A DNA stretch of 64,000 bases from Dermatophilaceae bacterium Sec6.4 (GTDB lineage Bacteria > Actinomycetota > Actinomycetes > Actinomycetales > Dermatophilaceae). The DNA is taken from positions 620,001-684,000 of the forward strand of contig CP144172.1 of the NCBI GenBank assembly GCA_039636865.1. Direction: 5' to 3'. Below are positions 37,540 through 46,057 of the stretch, piece after piece. Every line of letters begins with the position of its first letter. Within the stretch, counting starts at the first letter, position 1. A program made the position numbers and the translations under genes. The notes beneath the pieces are model-generated. The model was not told the origin of the DNA, did no database searches, and saw only the letters and a program-made list of their open reading frames with translations.

Positions 37540-38546
37540 CGGCGCACCGTTGCGCGTGGCTGCACAACGCCGGGCGGTGCGGTGGATTCGCGCACGATCA
37601 ACCGGGTGGAGAGCGTGACATGCTGCGCCACCGCTGTCGGGTCGCGCATCGTCTGCAGCAGCAGTTCGACGGCTCGGCGACCGAGTTCCTTCTTCGGCAC
37701 ATCGACCGTGGTGAGCGCCGGATGAAGCATGGCTGCCATCTCGATGTCGTCGATACCTACGACGCTGAGGTCGCTCGGCACTCCCACGCCGCGGTCGCGC
37801 AGCGCGCTGATCAGCCCGACAGCGCACAGGTCGTTGTAGGCGACGACGCAGGTGACCCCGGCGACGAGTACGCCGTCGGCCGCGTCCCGGCCACCCTGGA
37901 AGGTCGGTGCGAAATTGCCGAGTTCGACCAGGCGCACTTCGGATGCAGCGGCCGCTGCCTGCAAACTATGCAGCCGTTCGCGGGAGGACCAGCTGGACCG
38001 GGGGCCGGCGAGATACCCCACGTCGCGGTGGCCGAGACCGGCCAGGTGTTCCACTGCCGCCCGCATCACGCTCGGACTGTCGATCGTGACGCTCGGGATC
38101 GAGCCGCTACGGCGGTTCGCCAGTACGACCGGCACACAGGTCGCGGCCTCGCGCAGCTGCGCGGTCTTCATCCGTGGTGAGCAGAGGATGATGCCATCGA
38201 CCTGTTCGGCCAGCGAGCGCACGACGCCGAGTTCGACCTGCGGGTCTTCGTCGGTGTCCGCGATGAAGACCTGATATTCGCAGGTGCCGGCCGCGGCCTG
38301 GATCGCCTTGACGACGCTGGGAAAGAAGGGATTGGCCAGATCGGGCAAGACCAACCCCAGGTTGCCGGTGCGCCCGGTGATCAGGCTGCGTGCTGCCCGG
38401 TTGGGCCGGTACCCCATCGAGTCAGCCATCCGGGTGATGCGTTCGCGCGTCGTGGGGTCGACCATCGCGGGGTTGCCCAGCGCCCGTGAAACGGTCGCGG
38501 TAGAGACCCCTGCGGCTCGCGCCACATCGCGGATGGTGATGCCCAT
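37536..38546 (-). CDS. LacI-family transcriptional regulator of the uronate operon
   Basis: This is a standard-length LacI/GalR repressor of 336 residues. The N-terminal helix-turn-helix ITIRDVARAAGVSTATVSRAL and hinge NRAARSLITGRT are followed by the sugar-binding domain (GLVLPDLANPFF, GIILCSPRM, VVAYNDLCAVGLI, LSVVGIDDIEMA). It is the first gene of a minus-strand operon with uxuB, manD, GH28, GH26 and GH38 genes, and diverges from uxaC. A consensus LacI-type operator lies just upstream, so it probably represses itself, the operon and perhaps uxaC until a uronate-derived inducer is present. Confidence 0.93.
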   Translation of the reverse strand: MGITIRDVARAAGVSTATVSRALGNPAMVDPTTRERITRMADSMGYRPNRAARSLITGRTGNLGLVLPDLANPFFPSVVKAIQAAAGTCEYQVFIADTDEDPQVELGVVRSLAEQVDGIILCSPRMKTAQLREAATCVPVVLANRRSGSIPSVTIDSPSVMRAAVEHLAGLGHRDVGYLAGPRSSWSSRERLHSLQAAAAASEVRLVELGNFAPTFQGGRDAADGVLVAGVTCVVAYNDLCAVGLISALRDRGVGVPSDLSVVGIDDIEMAAMLHPALTTVDVPKKELGRRAVELLLQTMRDPTAVAQHVTLSTRLIVRESTAPPGVVQPRATVRR

Positions 38547-38591
38547 TCCGCTCTCCTCACGCCCCTTGTCAATCCCTCTTGGGCCGCATCA

Positions 38592-38620
38592 AGTCTGAAA
38601 CCGTTTGCAGGACATGTCAA
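38592..38620 (-). promoter_or_regulatory. LacI-operon promoter with consensus LacI-type operator
   Basis: TGAAACCGTTTGCA (38596-38609) matches the general LacI/CcpA pattern TGNAANCGNTTNCA at every fixed position. On the minus strand it lies between TTGACA (complement of 38615-38620) and a weak -10 (complement of 38592-38597) with 17-bp spacing. This is the expected repressor position for the LacI operon. Confidence 0.65.
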
Positions 38621-38643
38621 GGATCTACCGGTAAGGATCTGGT

Positions 38644-38659
38644 GTGCAATGCTTTGCAC
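38644..38659 (+). promoter_or_regulatory. Palindrome GTGCAA-N4-TTGCAC upstream of uxaC
   Basis: A perfect 6-bp inverted repeat with a 4-bp centre lies about 80 bp before the uxaC start. It may be a second regulator site for the divergent region. No matching regulator is identified; the LacI protein is one candidate. Confidence 0.4.
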
Positions 38660-38741
38660 GCCTCTAGCGTGACCTGGGCGACTCAGCCGACTCAGCGAGC
38701 CCAGCCAGCCGTGGCCGAACCGTCGATGCCGAGGAGCTGCG

Positions 38742-40172
38742 ATGTCTGCGAAGTTGACCCTGCACCCTGACCGCGCGCTGCCCTGCGAGCCACGGGTGCG
38801 GGAGGTCGCGCGTGCCCTCTACGGCAGCACCCGCGATCTGCCGCTGGTCTGCATGCACGGCCACGTCGACGCGTCGCTGTTCGCTCGCAACGAGCAGTTC
38901 GCCGACCCTGCCGCACTGTTGATCACTCCCGATCACTACGTGACCCGGATGCTGATCTCGCAGGGGGTGGCGCCGGAGGATCTGGGGGTGGCGCGTCGTG
39001 ACGGCGGGCCGGTCGAGATCGATCCTCGGGCGATCTGGCGTCGCTTCTGCGAAGGGTGGCGGTTCTTCCGCGGGACCCCGTCCCGGTACTGGCTGGAGCA
39101 CGAGCTGGTCGAGGTCTTCGGGGTCGATCTGGTGCCGTCGACGCAGACGGCCGACGCGATCTTCGACGTGGTGTCCGAGCGACTTGCCGACCCCGCGTAC
39201 CGACCGATGCAGTTGCTCGACCGTTTCGGCATCGAGCTGCTCGCCACGACCGACCCCGCGCAGTCGACCCTTGCCGAGCACCGTCGCCTCGCCGAGCAGG
39301 GGCCTGAGCAACAGGGCCACCGGATCATCCCGACCTTCCGGCCTGATGCCCTCGTGCAGCTCGCGACCCCGACCTGGCGCCAGGGCATCGAGGAGCTCGC
39401 TGTCGCCGCAGACGTCGAGACCGGTGACTACGCGGGATACCTCGTGGCCCTGCGGGCCCAGCGGCTGCGATTCGTCGCAGCCGGCGGGTTGGCCACCGAC
39501 CACGGGCACCTCACGGTCGACACCACCCCGTTGCCCGAGAGTGAGGCGGCTGAGATCTACCGTCTGGCTCGAGCCGGTGAGGTCTCCCCGCCGCAAGCGG
39601 CCGCCTTCGAAGCGCACATGCTCTTCACCTTCGCGCAGCTGGCCACCGAGGACGGACTGGTCATGCAGATCCATCCCGGGGTGCTCAGGGATCATCATCT
39701 CGACAGTTTCCGCATCTACGGTCCCGATATCGGCTTCGACATCCCCGTCCGCACCGACTACACCAGGGCCCTGCAGCCGATGCTGCAGCGGTTCGGCCGC
39801 GACCGCAATTTCCGGGCCATCCTGTTCACGGTCGACGAGACGAGTTACTCCCGCGAGCTTGCGCCGCTCGCGGGGGCCTACCCGTCGCTGCGACTCGGCG
39901 CCCCGTGGTGGTTCCTGGACAGTCCCGACGGGATGCGCCGCTTCCGCGAAACCGTCACCGAGACGGCCGGCTTCTACAACACCTCCGGATTCGTCGACGA
40001 CACCAGGGCATTCGCCTCCATCCCGGCGCGGCACGACCTGTCGCGGCGGATCGATGCCGGCTACCTGGCCCGGCTCGTGTGCGAGCACCGCCTGACCCAG
40101 GACGAGGCCGTCGAGACCGCGATCGACCTTGCCTACAACCTGCCCAAGACGTCGTACGCACGACGCGCCTGA
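38742..40172 (+). CDS. uxaC: Glucuronate isomerase UxaC
   Basis: UxaC interconverts D-glucuronate and D-fructuronate (or galacturonate and tagaturonate), the first step of the isomerase uronate pathway. The 476-residue protein has the amidohydrolase-superfamily start CMHGHVDASLFARNEQF, then LLDRFGIELLATTDPA, IIPTFRPDAL, VMQIHPGVLRDHH and LGAPWWFLDSPDGM with a late GFVDDTRAFASIPARHD. ATG 38742 follows GAGGAG. It diverges from the LacI operon carrying uxuB and manD. Confidence 0.95.
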   Translation: MSAKLTLHPDRALPCEPRVREVARALYGSTRDLPLVCMHGHVDASLFARNEQFADPAALLITPDHYVTRMLISQGVAPEDLGVARRDGGPVEIDPRAIWRRFCEGWRFFRGTPSRYWLEHELVEVFGVDLVPSTQTADAIFDVVSERLADPAYRPMQLLDRFGIELLATTDPAQSTLAEHRRLAEQGPEQQGHRIIPTFRPDALVQLATPTWRQGIEELAVAADVETGDYAGYLVALRAQRLRFVAAGGLATDHGHLTVDTTPLPESEAAEIYRLARAGEVSPPQAAAFEAHMLFTFAQLATEDGLVMQIHPGVLRDHHLDSFRIYGPDIGFDIPVRTDYTRALQPMLQRFGRDRNFRAILFTVDETSYSRELAPLAGAYPSLRLGAPWWFLDSPDGMRRFRETVTETAGFYNTSGFVDDTRAFASIPARHDLSRRIDAGYLARLVCEHRLTQDEAVETAIDLAYNLPKTSYARRA

Positions 40173-40225
40173 CCGCGGCCCGCGCCTTTACGGACTGCGA
40201 CAACCCGCGACACCACGACCACCCA

Positions 40226-40264
40226 CCCGACTTGCCCGAACCCGACTTGCCCGAACCCGACTTG
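40226..40264 (+). repeat. 15-bp tandem repeat overlapping the esterase ribosome binding site
   Basis: The unit CCCGACTTGCCCGAA occurs at 40226-40240 and 40241-40255, and a partial third copy (CCCGACTTG, 40256-40264) runs straight into the ribosome binding site AAGGAG for the next gene. Confidence 0.8.
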
Positions 40265-40277
40265 AAGGAGAGCGATC

Positions 40278-41246
40278 ATGGCGTTCTACGACCTACCCGC
40301 CGCGGAGCTCGCGACCTACGATCCGCAGTTGCCCACTCCTGCGGATCTGCGGCAGTTCTGGGACGACACCCTGTCGGAGGCCAGGAGCTTTCCGCTGGCT
40401 GTCCAATTCACACCGGTGCAGACTCCGCTGACTGCCGTTGAGGTGTACGACGTGACGTTCGCGGGCTGGGGCGGACACCCGATCAAGGCCTGGCTGCTGG
40501 TGCCGGTGCACCGCGAGGGGCGGCTGCCGTGCATCGTGGGCTACCTCGGCTACAGCGCAGGACGCGGCTACCCGCACCAATGGCTGACCTGGCCCAGCGC
40601 CGGGTTTGCAACGCTCGTGATGGACACCCGCGGTCAGGGGTGGAGCCCGCATACGCCGGGTGCCACCGCCGACCCGGTCGGCAGCGGCCCGTCGGTGCCC
40701 GGATTCCTGACCAAAGGCGTGGAATCGCGAGAGACCTACTACTACCGCCGCGTCTACACCGACGCGGTACGCGCCATCGAGGCTGCGCGCAGCCACCCTC
40801 GGGTCGACCCCGACCGGATCGGTCTCGAAGGTGGCAGCCAGGGTGGCGGACTGGCGATGGCGGCGGGCGCGCTGTGCCCGGATGTACGGGCGGTCGCGGC
40901 GAACGTCCCGTTCCTCACCCACATCCGGCGAGCGACCGAGATCGGGGTGGAGCACCCCTACGCCGAGCTGGTGCAGTATCTGCGCAGCCGTCCCGATCGG
41001 GTGGAGGAGACCTTCGCGACGCTGTCCTACTTCGACGTCGCGGTGCTCGCCCGCCTCGCGACCGCGCCTGCGATCTTCGCGGCGGGGTTGATGGATCCGA
41101 TCTGTCCGCCGTCGTGCTGCTACGCGGCGTTCAACGCGTGGGGCGGGCCCAAGGAGGTCTTCGGCTATCCCTACAACCAGCACGAGGGCGGCTCGGGGCT
41201 GCACGACGGACGCGTCCTGCAGTTCTTCCGCGACCGACTCGGCTGA
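40278..41246 (+). CDS. Acetylxylan esterase/cephalosporin-C deacetylase family (AXE1)
   Basis: This 322-residue alpha/beta hydrolase belongs to the AXE1/Cah family, which removes acetyl groups from sugars and oligosaccharides. It shows GHPIKAWLLVP, VMDTRGQGWS, the nucleophile Ser in EGGSQGGGLA, the catalytic Asp in GLMDPICPP and a His in YNQHEGG. No signal peptide is visible, so it would deacetylate imported oligosaccharides, for example acetylated glucomannan or glucuronoxylan pieces. ATG 40278 follows AAGGAG. It is in line with uxaC, 105 bp downstream. Confidence 0.9.
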   Translation: MAFYDLPAAELATYDPQLPTPADLRQFWDDTLSEARSFPLAVQFTPVQTPLTAVEVYDVTFAGWGGHPIKAWLLVPVHREGRLPCIVGYLGYSAGRGYPHQWLTWPSAGFATLVMDTRGQGWSPHTPGATADPVGSGPSVPGFLTKGVESRETYYYRRVYTDAVRAIEAARSHPRVDPDRIGLEGGSQGGGLAMAAGALCPDVRAVAANVPFLTHIRRATEIGVEHPYAELVQYLRSRPDRVEETFATLSYFDVAVLARLATAPAIFAAGLMDPICPPSCCYAAFNAWGGPKEVFGYPYNQHEGGSGLHDGRVLQFFRDRLG

Positions 41247-41602
41247 CCGCCCACCGGCAGGTGCCGCGGTCGCATCTTGTGCCCAGGGTGTAGCTATTGC
41301 CGCACCTGCATCAAAAGATGCAACCCGAGAGAGGCAGCGGGGCGGCGCCGGTCGGTGCCCTCCGCCTTGGCGTTTCAGGAGACCAGTGTGCCGACGATGG
41401 GTAATTCGCCTGCCTATTGACAATGTGCCCCGATCGCAGGACCGTTACCTCGTCGCCGGTAGCGGGACTGACGACGACTCTCTTGATGAGTTTCCGTAGC
41501 CCCCTGCACCCGAATGTCGCTTTCGAATGGCACGTTCCTTTTCCCTGGTTCACGCCGGGTCCCATTCATGCTTATTACCTGCTCCGAGTAGGCGGCTCCA
41601 TC
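41247..41602. other. 356-bp intergenic region before the S8 peptidase
   Basis: It contains the 58-bp element at 41268-41325 and a possible -35 TTGACA at 41417-41422. The peptidase frame stays open through 41417-41602, but the encoded residues do not look like a protein start and precede a good signal peptide. Nothing else is recognised. Confidence 0.55.
41268..41325 (+). repeat. 58-bp foldable element, copy 1
   Basis: This 58-bp block aligns without gaps to 45030-45087 with 42 identical positions. Its ends (GGTCGCATC and GATGCAACC) pair at 8 of 9 positions. The centre holds the invariant GTAGCTATTGC, flanked by a short inner stem. It starts 22 bp after the esterase stop and ends 277 bp before the peptidase start. 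It may be a structured RNA or a small repeat; no known family is recognised. Confidence 0.55.
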
Positions 41603-44600
41603 ATGCGCGCAGTACGCAAAACGACATTCGTTGTCGCGTTGTTCACCGGATTCGGTTTGAACGTCGGGTGGGCCCAGGCGGATCCGCCGCCGACGCCGGT
41701 AAAGGGACTACCGAGCCTGACTGCCCCGATGATCACCGGTCTCGCGAAGAACGCGGACCAGAAGGTCATCGTGATCATGAAGAACCAGCACCTGAATGTG
41801 CCGGCGACTCGCAAGAACGCCGGCGTTCGCGCCGGCTTGGTGGCCACCGATCAGGGCCCGGTGATCGCCGATCTGAAGCACACCGGTGCCAAGAAGATCC
41901 GCACCACCAAACTCATCAGTAGTGTGCTGGCCACCGTTTCGGCGGGTGAAGCGAAGCGTCTTGCCGCCGACCCGAACGTCGCCGCAGTGGTGCCTGACCT
42001 GAAGATCTCGATCCCGGCACCCGTCACTCAGCAGGCGCCGACGACCGAACCTTCCTGTCAGCCCGGTTCGGACGGGGTCGAGCTGGACCCGGAGGCGCTG
42101 AGCGTCATCCACGCGAATTCCACGAATCCCAACGATCAGACCGCCAGCAAGCTGGGTATCACCGGCAAAGGGGTCACCGTCGCCTATATGGCCGAGTCGA
42201 TCGACCCGAACAACCCCGGCTTCGTCCGTGCGGACGGTACGCATGTGTTCACCGACTACAAGGACTTCACCGGTGAAGGTGCCAACACCGACGTCAGTGG
42301 CGGCGAAGCAATCCTGGACGCGAGTTCCATTGCCGCCCAGGGCAGGCAGGTCTTCAGCATTCCCGGGTGCAAGTTCCGGGTCGAAGGAGTCGCCCCTGGT
42401 GCGAACCTGGTCGGGCTCAAGGTGTTTCCCACCGGTGACCTGGTCGCGAGCACCTCCGGACTGCTGGAAGCCATCGAGTACGCCGTCACGGTCGACCACG
42501 TCGACATCCTGAACCAGTCCTTCGGTTACAACCCACTGCCTGACACCACCGCAGACCTCATCCGTCAGGCCGACCAGGCCGCGATCGAGGCAGGGACCAC
42601 CGTTGTCGTCTCCACCGGCGATGCCGGGCCGACGAACACCATCGGGTCACCGTCTGCGGACCCCCAGGTGATCAGCGCAGGCGCCACGACGACATTCCGC
42701 ACCTATGCGCAGGCGAACATCGCCAACTACTCCTCGATCAAGGCGACCGGGTGGGTGAACAACAACATGAGCGCCCTCAGCTCCGGCGGCATCACGGAGG
42801 GAATCAAGAGTCCCAACCTGGTTGCTCCCGGTGACTTGAACTGGGTGCTGAACAACAGCACCAAAGGCGTCTACAACGCCGGCATCAGCGGCGGCACCAG
42901 CGAGGCGGCTCCCCTCACGGCAGGTACCGCGGCACTCGTGATCCAGGCTTACCGGCAGACGCACTCCGGAGCCAGTCCCACACCTGCGCTGGTCAAACAG
43001 ATCCTCACCTCAACGGCCGATGACCTGGGACACCCCGGTTATCAGCAGGGCACCGGGCTGCTCGACAGCTACAAGGCGGTGCAGGCGGCGATGTCGGTCA
43101 AGACCAGCGCCGGCGCACCCACGGCAACCGGCAGCACCCTGCTGACCAGCATCAGCCAGCTCGATGCCGCCGGTGCTCCCGGCCGCAACCAGCGCTTCCG
43201 CCTGGGGGTCACCAACGCCGGGCAGAGCACGCAGACGGTCAAACTGTCCGGGCGGACCCTCGGTGCCTACCACCAGGTCAGTTCCAAGAAGGTAATGCTC
43301 GGCTCGAGCGTCGGGGAACACTTCAACGGCGTGAACGCGCAGAAGATCACTTTCAAAGTGCCGGTCGGCGCGTCGCGGCTGCAAGCTGACGTCGCCGCAC
43401 CGACCAACGACTCCAGCCTGGACGTCACTCTGCTGGATCCGCTGGGTCAACTTCAGGCGTACAGCCTGCCTCAGGGTGGCGGCAACCACGGTGCGGTCGA
43501 CGTTCGCTACCCGGCGTTCGGCACCTGGACGGCGATCATCACCGACGCTCCAGCGGCTGCCGGCGGGTATGAAGGGCCGGTCCGATTCCAGGCCTCAACC
43601 GCGACATACCAGTCGTTCGGCAAGGTGTCTCCGAGCTCGATCACCCTCGCTCCCGGAGCCTCCCGTACGGTCACCGTTTCGACCCGGACGCCGTCCGCGC
43701 CTGGGGACCTCAGTGCTGCTCTGGTACTCAACGCACCGTTCGGCCGGCAGACCTCGGTACCCATCAACCTGCGTAGTCTGGTCCCGCTCCGCGGTGACTC
43801 GGGCACGTTCAGTACCTCGGTCACCGGCGGGAACGGTCGCGGCGGCAGCCCGGCTGTTACCAGGTTCTTCCAGTTCGACGTGCGCGCCGGGCAGCGTGCG
43901 CTCGACGTCCAGACGACGGTGTCAGCGGCTGCCGTCGACAACTACAACCTGTATCTCGTGGACCCCAGCGGTGAGACCGTCGGACACGCGAGCAACCAAC
44001 TGGTGGTCGGGATGAAGCCGTCCGGTCCGGTGACGGTGCTGGAACGCGGTGCGCGGTCGCACGTGCTGAACCCTGCTCGCGGCCGGTGGACCCTCGTGGC
44101 AGCGTTTGCCAACCCGGTGGCCGGAACTGCATTGTCGACCACCTTCACGGGGACGGTGCGGCTCGCGCCGTTCGTGCCCGTTGTGTCCGGGCTGCCGAAC
44201 AGCAGCACGACGACTCTCGCCGCAGGCAAGACCCACGTGGCCAAAGTGACCGTGCGCAATGACGGTTCTGCCCCGGAGACGTACTTCGTGGATCCGCGGC
44301 TCAACTCTTCCACCACGATTTCGCTGCCGTCGTACACGCCGGCCACCAACCTGACGTTGCCTTTCGGGCCGGCGGCGGCTGCGACACCGCAGTGGATCGT
44401 GCCGACCGAGACCAGCTCACTGGACGCTGCTGCCGAGGCGACCGCACCGGTCACGTTCGACTGGGCGCCCTACCTGGGCAACCTGGGTGGCGACCTGAAC
44501 GGTGACCCCGACCTGGGCGCCACCACCTCCGGCAACACCGCTGCAGGTCACTGGGCCGGCTCACCGGTGACGCCGGGGGACTGGCTGATCAGCCCGGCAC

Positions 44601-44929
44601 TGGTCGGTCCGTTCACCGGCCCGGCACCGAAGGCGACGGTCAACCTCGCGATGTCGGCCACTACCAAGGCCTTCGATGCGTCGACCACTTCTACGACCGG
44701 CGACTTCTGGGCCACTGAAGCCGGCCAGGGTGGCACCTTCACACCGGTGATTGTCCAACCGGGCCAGAGCACGACGATCTACGTCACGATCACCCCATCG
44801 GGTAAGCGCGGCCACGTTGTGCAGGGCACGCTGTACGTGGACGACGCGTCGTCGCTGAGCCCGTTCGGCCAGGCAGTCCCCTCAGGTGAGGAACTGGCTG
44901 CGATTCCGTACAGCTACCGAGTGGGTTGA
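41603..44929 (+). CDS. Secreted S8-related serine peptidase with atypical active-site motifs
   Basis: The 1108-residue exported protein starts with a signal peptide (MRAVRKTTFVVALFTGF, AQA site). An inhibitor-like propeptide region (VIVIMKN, then LISSVLATVSAGEAKRLAADP) precedes a subtilisin-like domain. The Ser motif GTSEAAPLTAG has nucleophile Ser433, and the oxyanion Asn is in ILNQSFG. The usual DTG is replaced by AESID (Glu198) and HGTH by LDASS (Asp239). A long C-terminal half of beta-sandwich repeats follows. ATG 41603 is chosen for its signal peptide, although its ribosome binding site is weak. It may function with a Glu/Asp/Ser set as in sedolisins, or be a divergent peptidase. Confidence 0.85.
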   Translation: MRAVRKTTFVVALFTGFGLNVGWAQADPPPTPVKGLPSLTAPMITGLAKNADQKVIVIMKNQHLNVPATRKNAGVRAGLVATDQGPVIADLKHTGAKKIRTTKLISSVLATVSAGEAKRLAADPNVAAVVPDLKISIPAPVTQQAPTTEPSCQPGSDGVELDPEALSVIHANSTNPNDQTASKLGITGKGVTVAYMAESIDPNNPGFVRADGTHVFTDYKDFTGEGANTDVSGGEAILDASSIAAQGRQVFSIPGCKFRVEGVAPGANLVGLKVFPTGDLVASTSGLLEAIEYAVTVDHVDILNQSFGYNPLPDTTADLIRQADQAAIEAGTTVVVSTGDAGPTNTIGSPSADPQVISAGATTTFRTYAQANIANYSSIKATGWVNNNMSALSSGGITEGIKSPNLVAPGDLNWVLNNSTKGVYNAGISGGTSEAAPLTAGTAALVIQAYRQTHSGASPTPALVKQILTSTADDLGHPGYQQGTGLLDSYKAVQAAMSVKTSAGAPTATGSTLLTSISQLDAAGAPGRNQRFRLGVTNAGQSTQTVKLSGRTLGAYHQVSSKKVMLGSSVGEHFNGVNAQKITFKVPVGASRLQADVAAPTNDSSLDVTLLDPLGQLQAYSLPQGGGNHGAVDVRYPAFGTWTAIITDAPAAAGGYEGPVRFQASTATYQSFGKVSPSSITLAPGASRTVTVSTRTPSAPGDLSAALVLNAPFGRQTSVPINLRSLVPLRGDSGTFSTSVTGGNGRGGSPAVTRFFQFDVRAGQRALDVQTTVSAAAVDNYNLYLVDPSGETVGHASNQLVVGMKPSGPVTVLERGARSHVLNPARGRWTLVAAFANPVAGTALSTTFTGTVRLAPFVPVVSGLPNSSTTTLAAGKTHVAKVTVRNDGSAPETYFVDPRLNSSTTISLPSYTPATNLTLPFGPAAAATPQWIVPTETSSLDAAAEATAPVTFDWAPYLGNLGGDLNGDPDLGATTSGNTAAGHWAGSPVTPGDWLISPALVGPFTGPAPKATVNLAMSATTKAFDASTTSTTGDFWATEAGQGGTFTPVIVQPGQSTTIYVTITPSGKRGHVVQGTLYVDDASSLSPFGQAVPSGEELAAIPYSYRVG

Positions 44930-44960
44930 GGCAAGCGGGTTCAGGCAAGTGGGTTGAGGG

Positions 44961-45004
44961 GAGTGGGCCAGCACCGGGACGCGTGTCCTGGTGCTGGCCC
45001 ACTC
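44961..45004 (+). terminator. Long hairpin after the S8 peptidase gene
   Basis: A perfect 15-bp stem (44961-44975 with 44990-45004) encloses a further 4-bp stem. It lies 31 bp after the stop. No T-run follows, which is common for actinobacterial terminators. Confidence 0.8.
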
Positions 45005-45029
45005 GTTCGTTGCGCGCAGCCAGCGCTGG

Positions 45030-45087
45030 GGTTGCGCTTTGTGGTGAGGGGGTAGCTATTGCAGCACCCTCGCTACACGATGCAACC
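45030..45087 (+). repeat. 58-bp foldable element, copy 2
   Basis: This is the second copy of the element at 41268-41325. The ends GGTTGC and GCAACC pair perfectly, with further wobble pairs. An inner GAGGG/CCCTC stem encloses the invariant GTAGCTATTGC. It lies between the terminator hairpin and the MpaB-type gene, ending about 80 bp before that gene. Several changes relative to copy 1 keep the outer stem paired (A-U to G-U, C-G to U-G). Confidence 0.55.
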
Positions 45088-45167
45088 TCCGGCAAATGTT
45101 CTGAGTGCGGGGAGCCGGGGCGGGCGGGTGGCTTCAGATGCCAGAACTGCCCCGCGCATACTAACAA

Positions 45168-46055
45168 GTGATGAACTCTTTGCTGCGAATGCCGGTCGCG
45201 GGCGCCCAGCGCGCCTTGGGAGAACTTTTGCGCTCGAAGGTGGCCGGTGACGACGCGCCCGCGAAAGCCAAGGGCATCTGGGAAGCCGAGGGACCGCGCT
45301 GGTTCACCGAAGCCGACCCGATCTGGCGGGTGCATGCGCACGCGGCGATGTTCCCCGGTGGGGTTGCCGCATTGCTGCTGCAGTCTCTGCATCCGTCCGC
45401 GATGGCCGGAGTCGCCGGGCACAGCGGGTACCGCGGCGATCCGTGGGGGCGGTTGCAGCGCACGAGCTACTACATCGCGGCCACCACATTCGGCACGATC
45501 GCGCATGCCGAGGAAGTCATCGAGCATGTCTCCTCGATCCACCAGCGGGTGCGCGGCAAGGACGACGAGGGCGTGCCGTACTCCGCATCCGATCCTGCTC
45601 TGCTGAGCTGGGTGCACATCGCCGAGATTCACAGCTTCCTGGCGGCGTATCAGATGTACTCCGGTAGCCCGCTGACCGCTGATGAAGCCGATACCTATGT
45701 CTCCCAGGCGCGTACGGCGTCCACTCTGCTCGGTGCGACCGACCTGCCAACGAACGTGGGGGAGTTGCGCGAGCAGCTGCAGGACCACCGCAAGATCTTG
45801 CGGTCAACACCTGCAGCAGTCGATGCCGGGCATTTCCTGCTGCGCGAACCGCCGCTGCCGTTCGGTGCCCGCCCGGGATACCTGCTGGTTGCGCGCGGTG
45901 GCGTTGCGGCGCTGCCGATGTGGGCGCGTCGAGGGCTGAATCTCTCAGGATTCGATCTCGTGCGCCGCGCCGACACCGTCGCTGGCAGCCTCAGCGTCGC
46001 CACCATCACCTGGGCGATGTCCAGCCTGCGCGATGCTGACGCGCAGGCCAGCTAG
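45168..46055 (+). CDS. MpaB-family oxygenase-like protein (DUF2236)
   Basis: The 295-residue protein belongs to the DUF2236/MpaB family, related to heme-dependent latex-clearing and ER-bound oxygenases. Typical blocks are PRWFTEADPIWRVHAHAAMFPGG region text, LLLQSLHPSAMAGVAGHS, RTSYYIAATTFG and DPALLSWVHIAEIHSFL, with several conserved His residues that may bind heme. GTG 45168 and ATG 45171 are adjacent candidate starts; neither has a clear ribosome binding site. No signal peptide. The physiological substrate is unknown. It is preceded by copy 2 of the 58-bp element. Confidence 0.85.
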   Translation: MMNSLLRMPVAGAQRALGELLRSKVAGDDAPAKAKGIWEAEGPRWFTEADPIWRVHAHAAMFPGGVAALLLQSLHPSAMAGVAGHSGYRGDPWGRLQRTSYYIAATTFGTIAHAEEVIEHVSSIHQRVRGKDDEGVPYSASDPALLSWVHIAEIHSFLAAYQMYSGSPLTADEADTYVSQARTASTLLGATDLPTNVGELREQLQDHRKILRSTPAAVDAGHFLLREPPLPFGARPGYLLVARGGVAALPMWARRGLNLSGFDLVRRADTVAGSLSVATITWAMSSLRDADAQAS

Positions 46056-46057
46056 CG

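Noticed and set aside
40226..40264. A CRISPR array
   Set aside because: The units are 15 bp, adjacent without spacers, and no cas genes are present.
41268..41325. A cyclic di-AMP (ydaO) or cyclic di-GMP riboswitch
   Set aside because: The element is only 58 bp and lacks the conserved motifs of those classes as I know them.
41417..41602. N-terminal extension of the S8 peptidase from a TTG start
   Set aside because: It would bury the signal peptide about 60 residues inside the protein, and the TTG is part of a possible -35 element.
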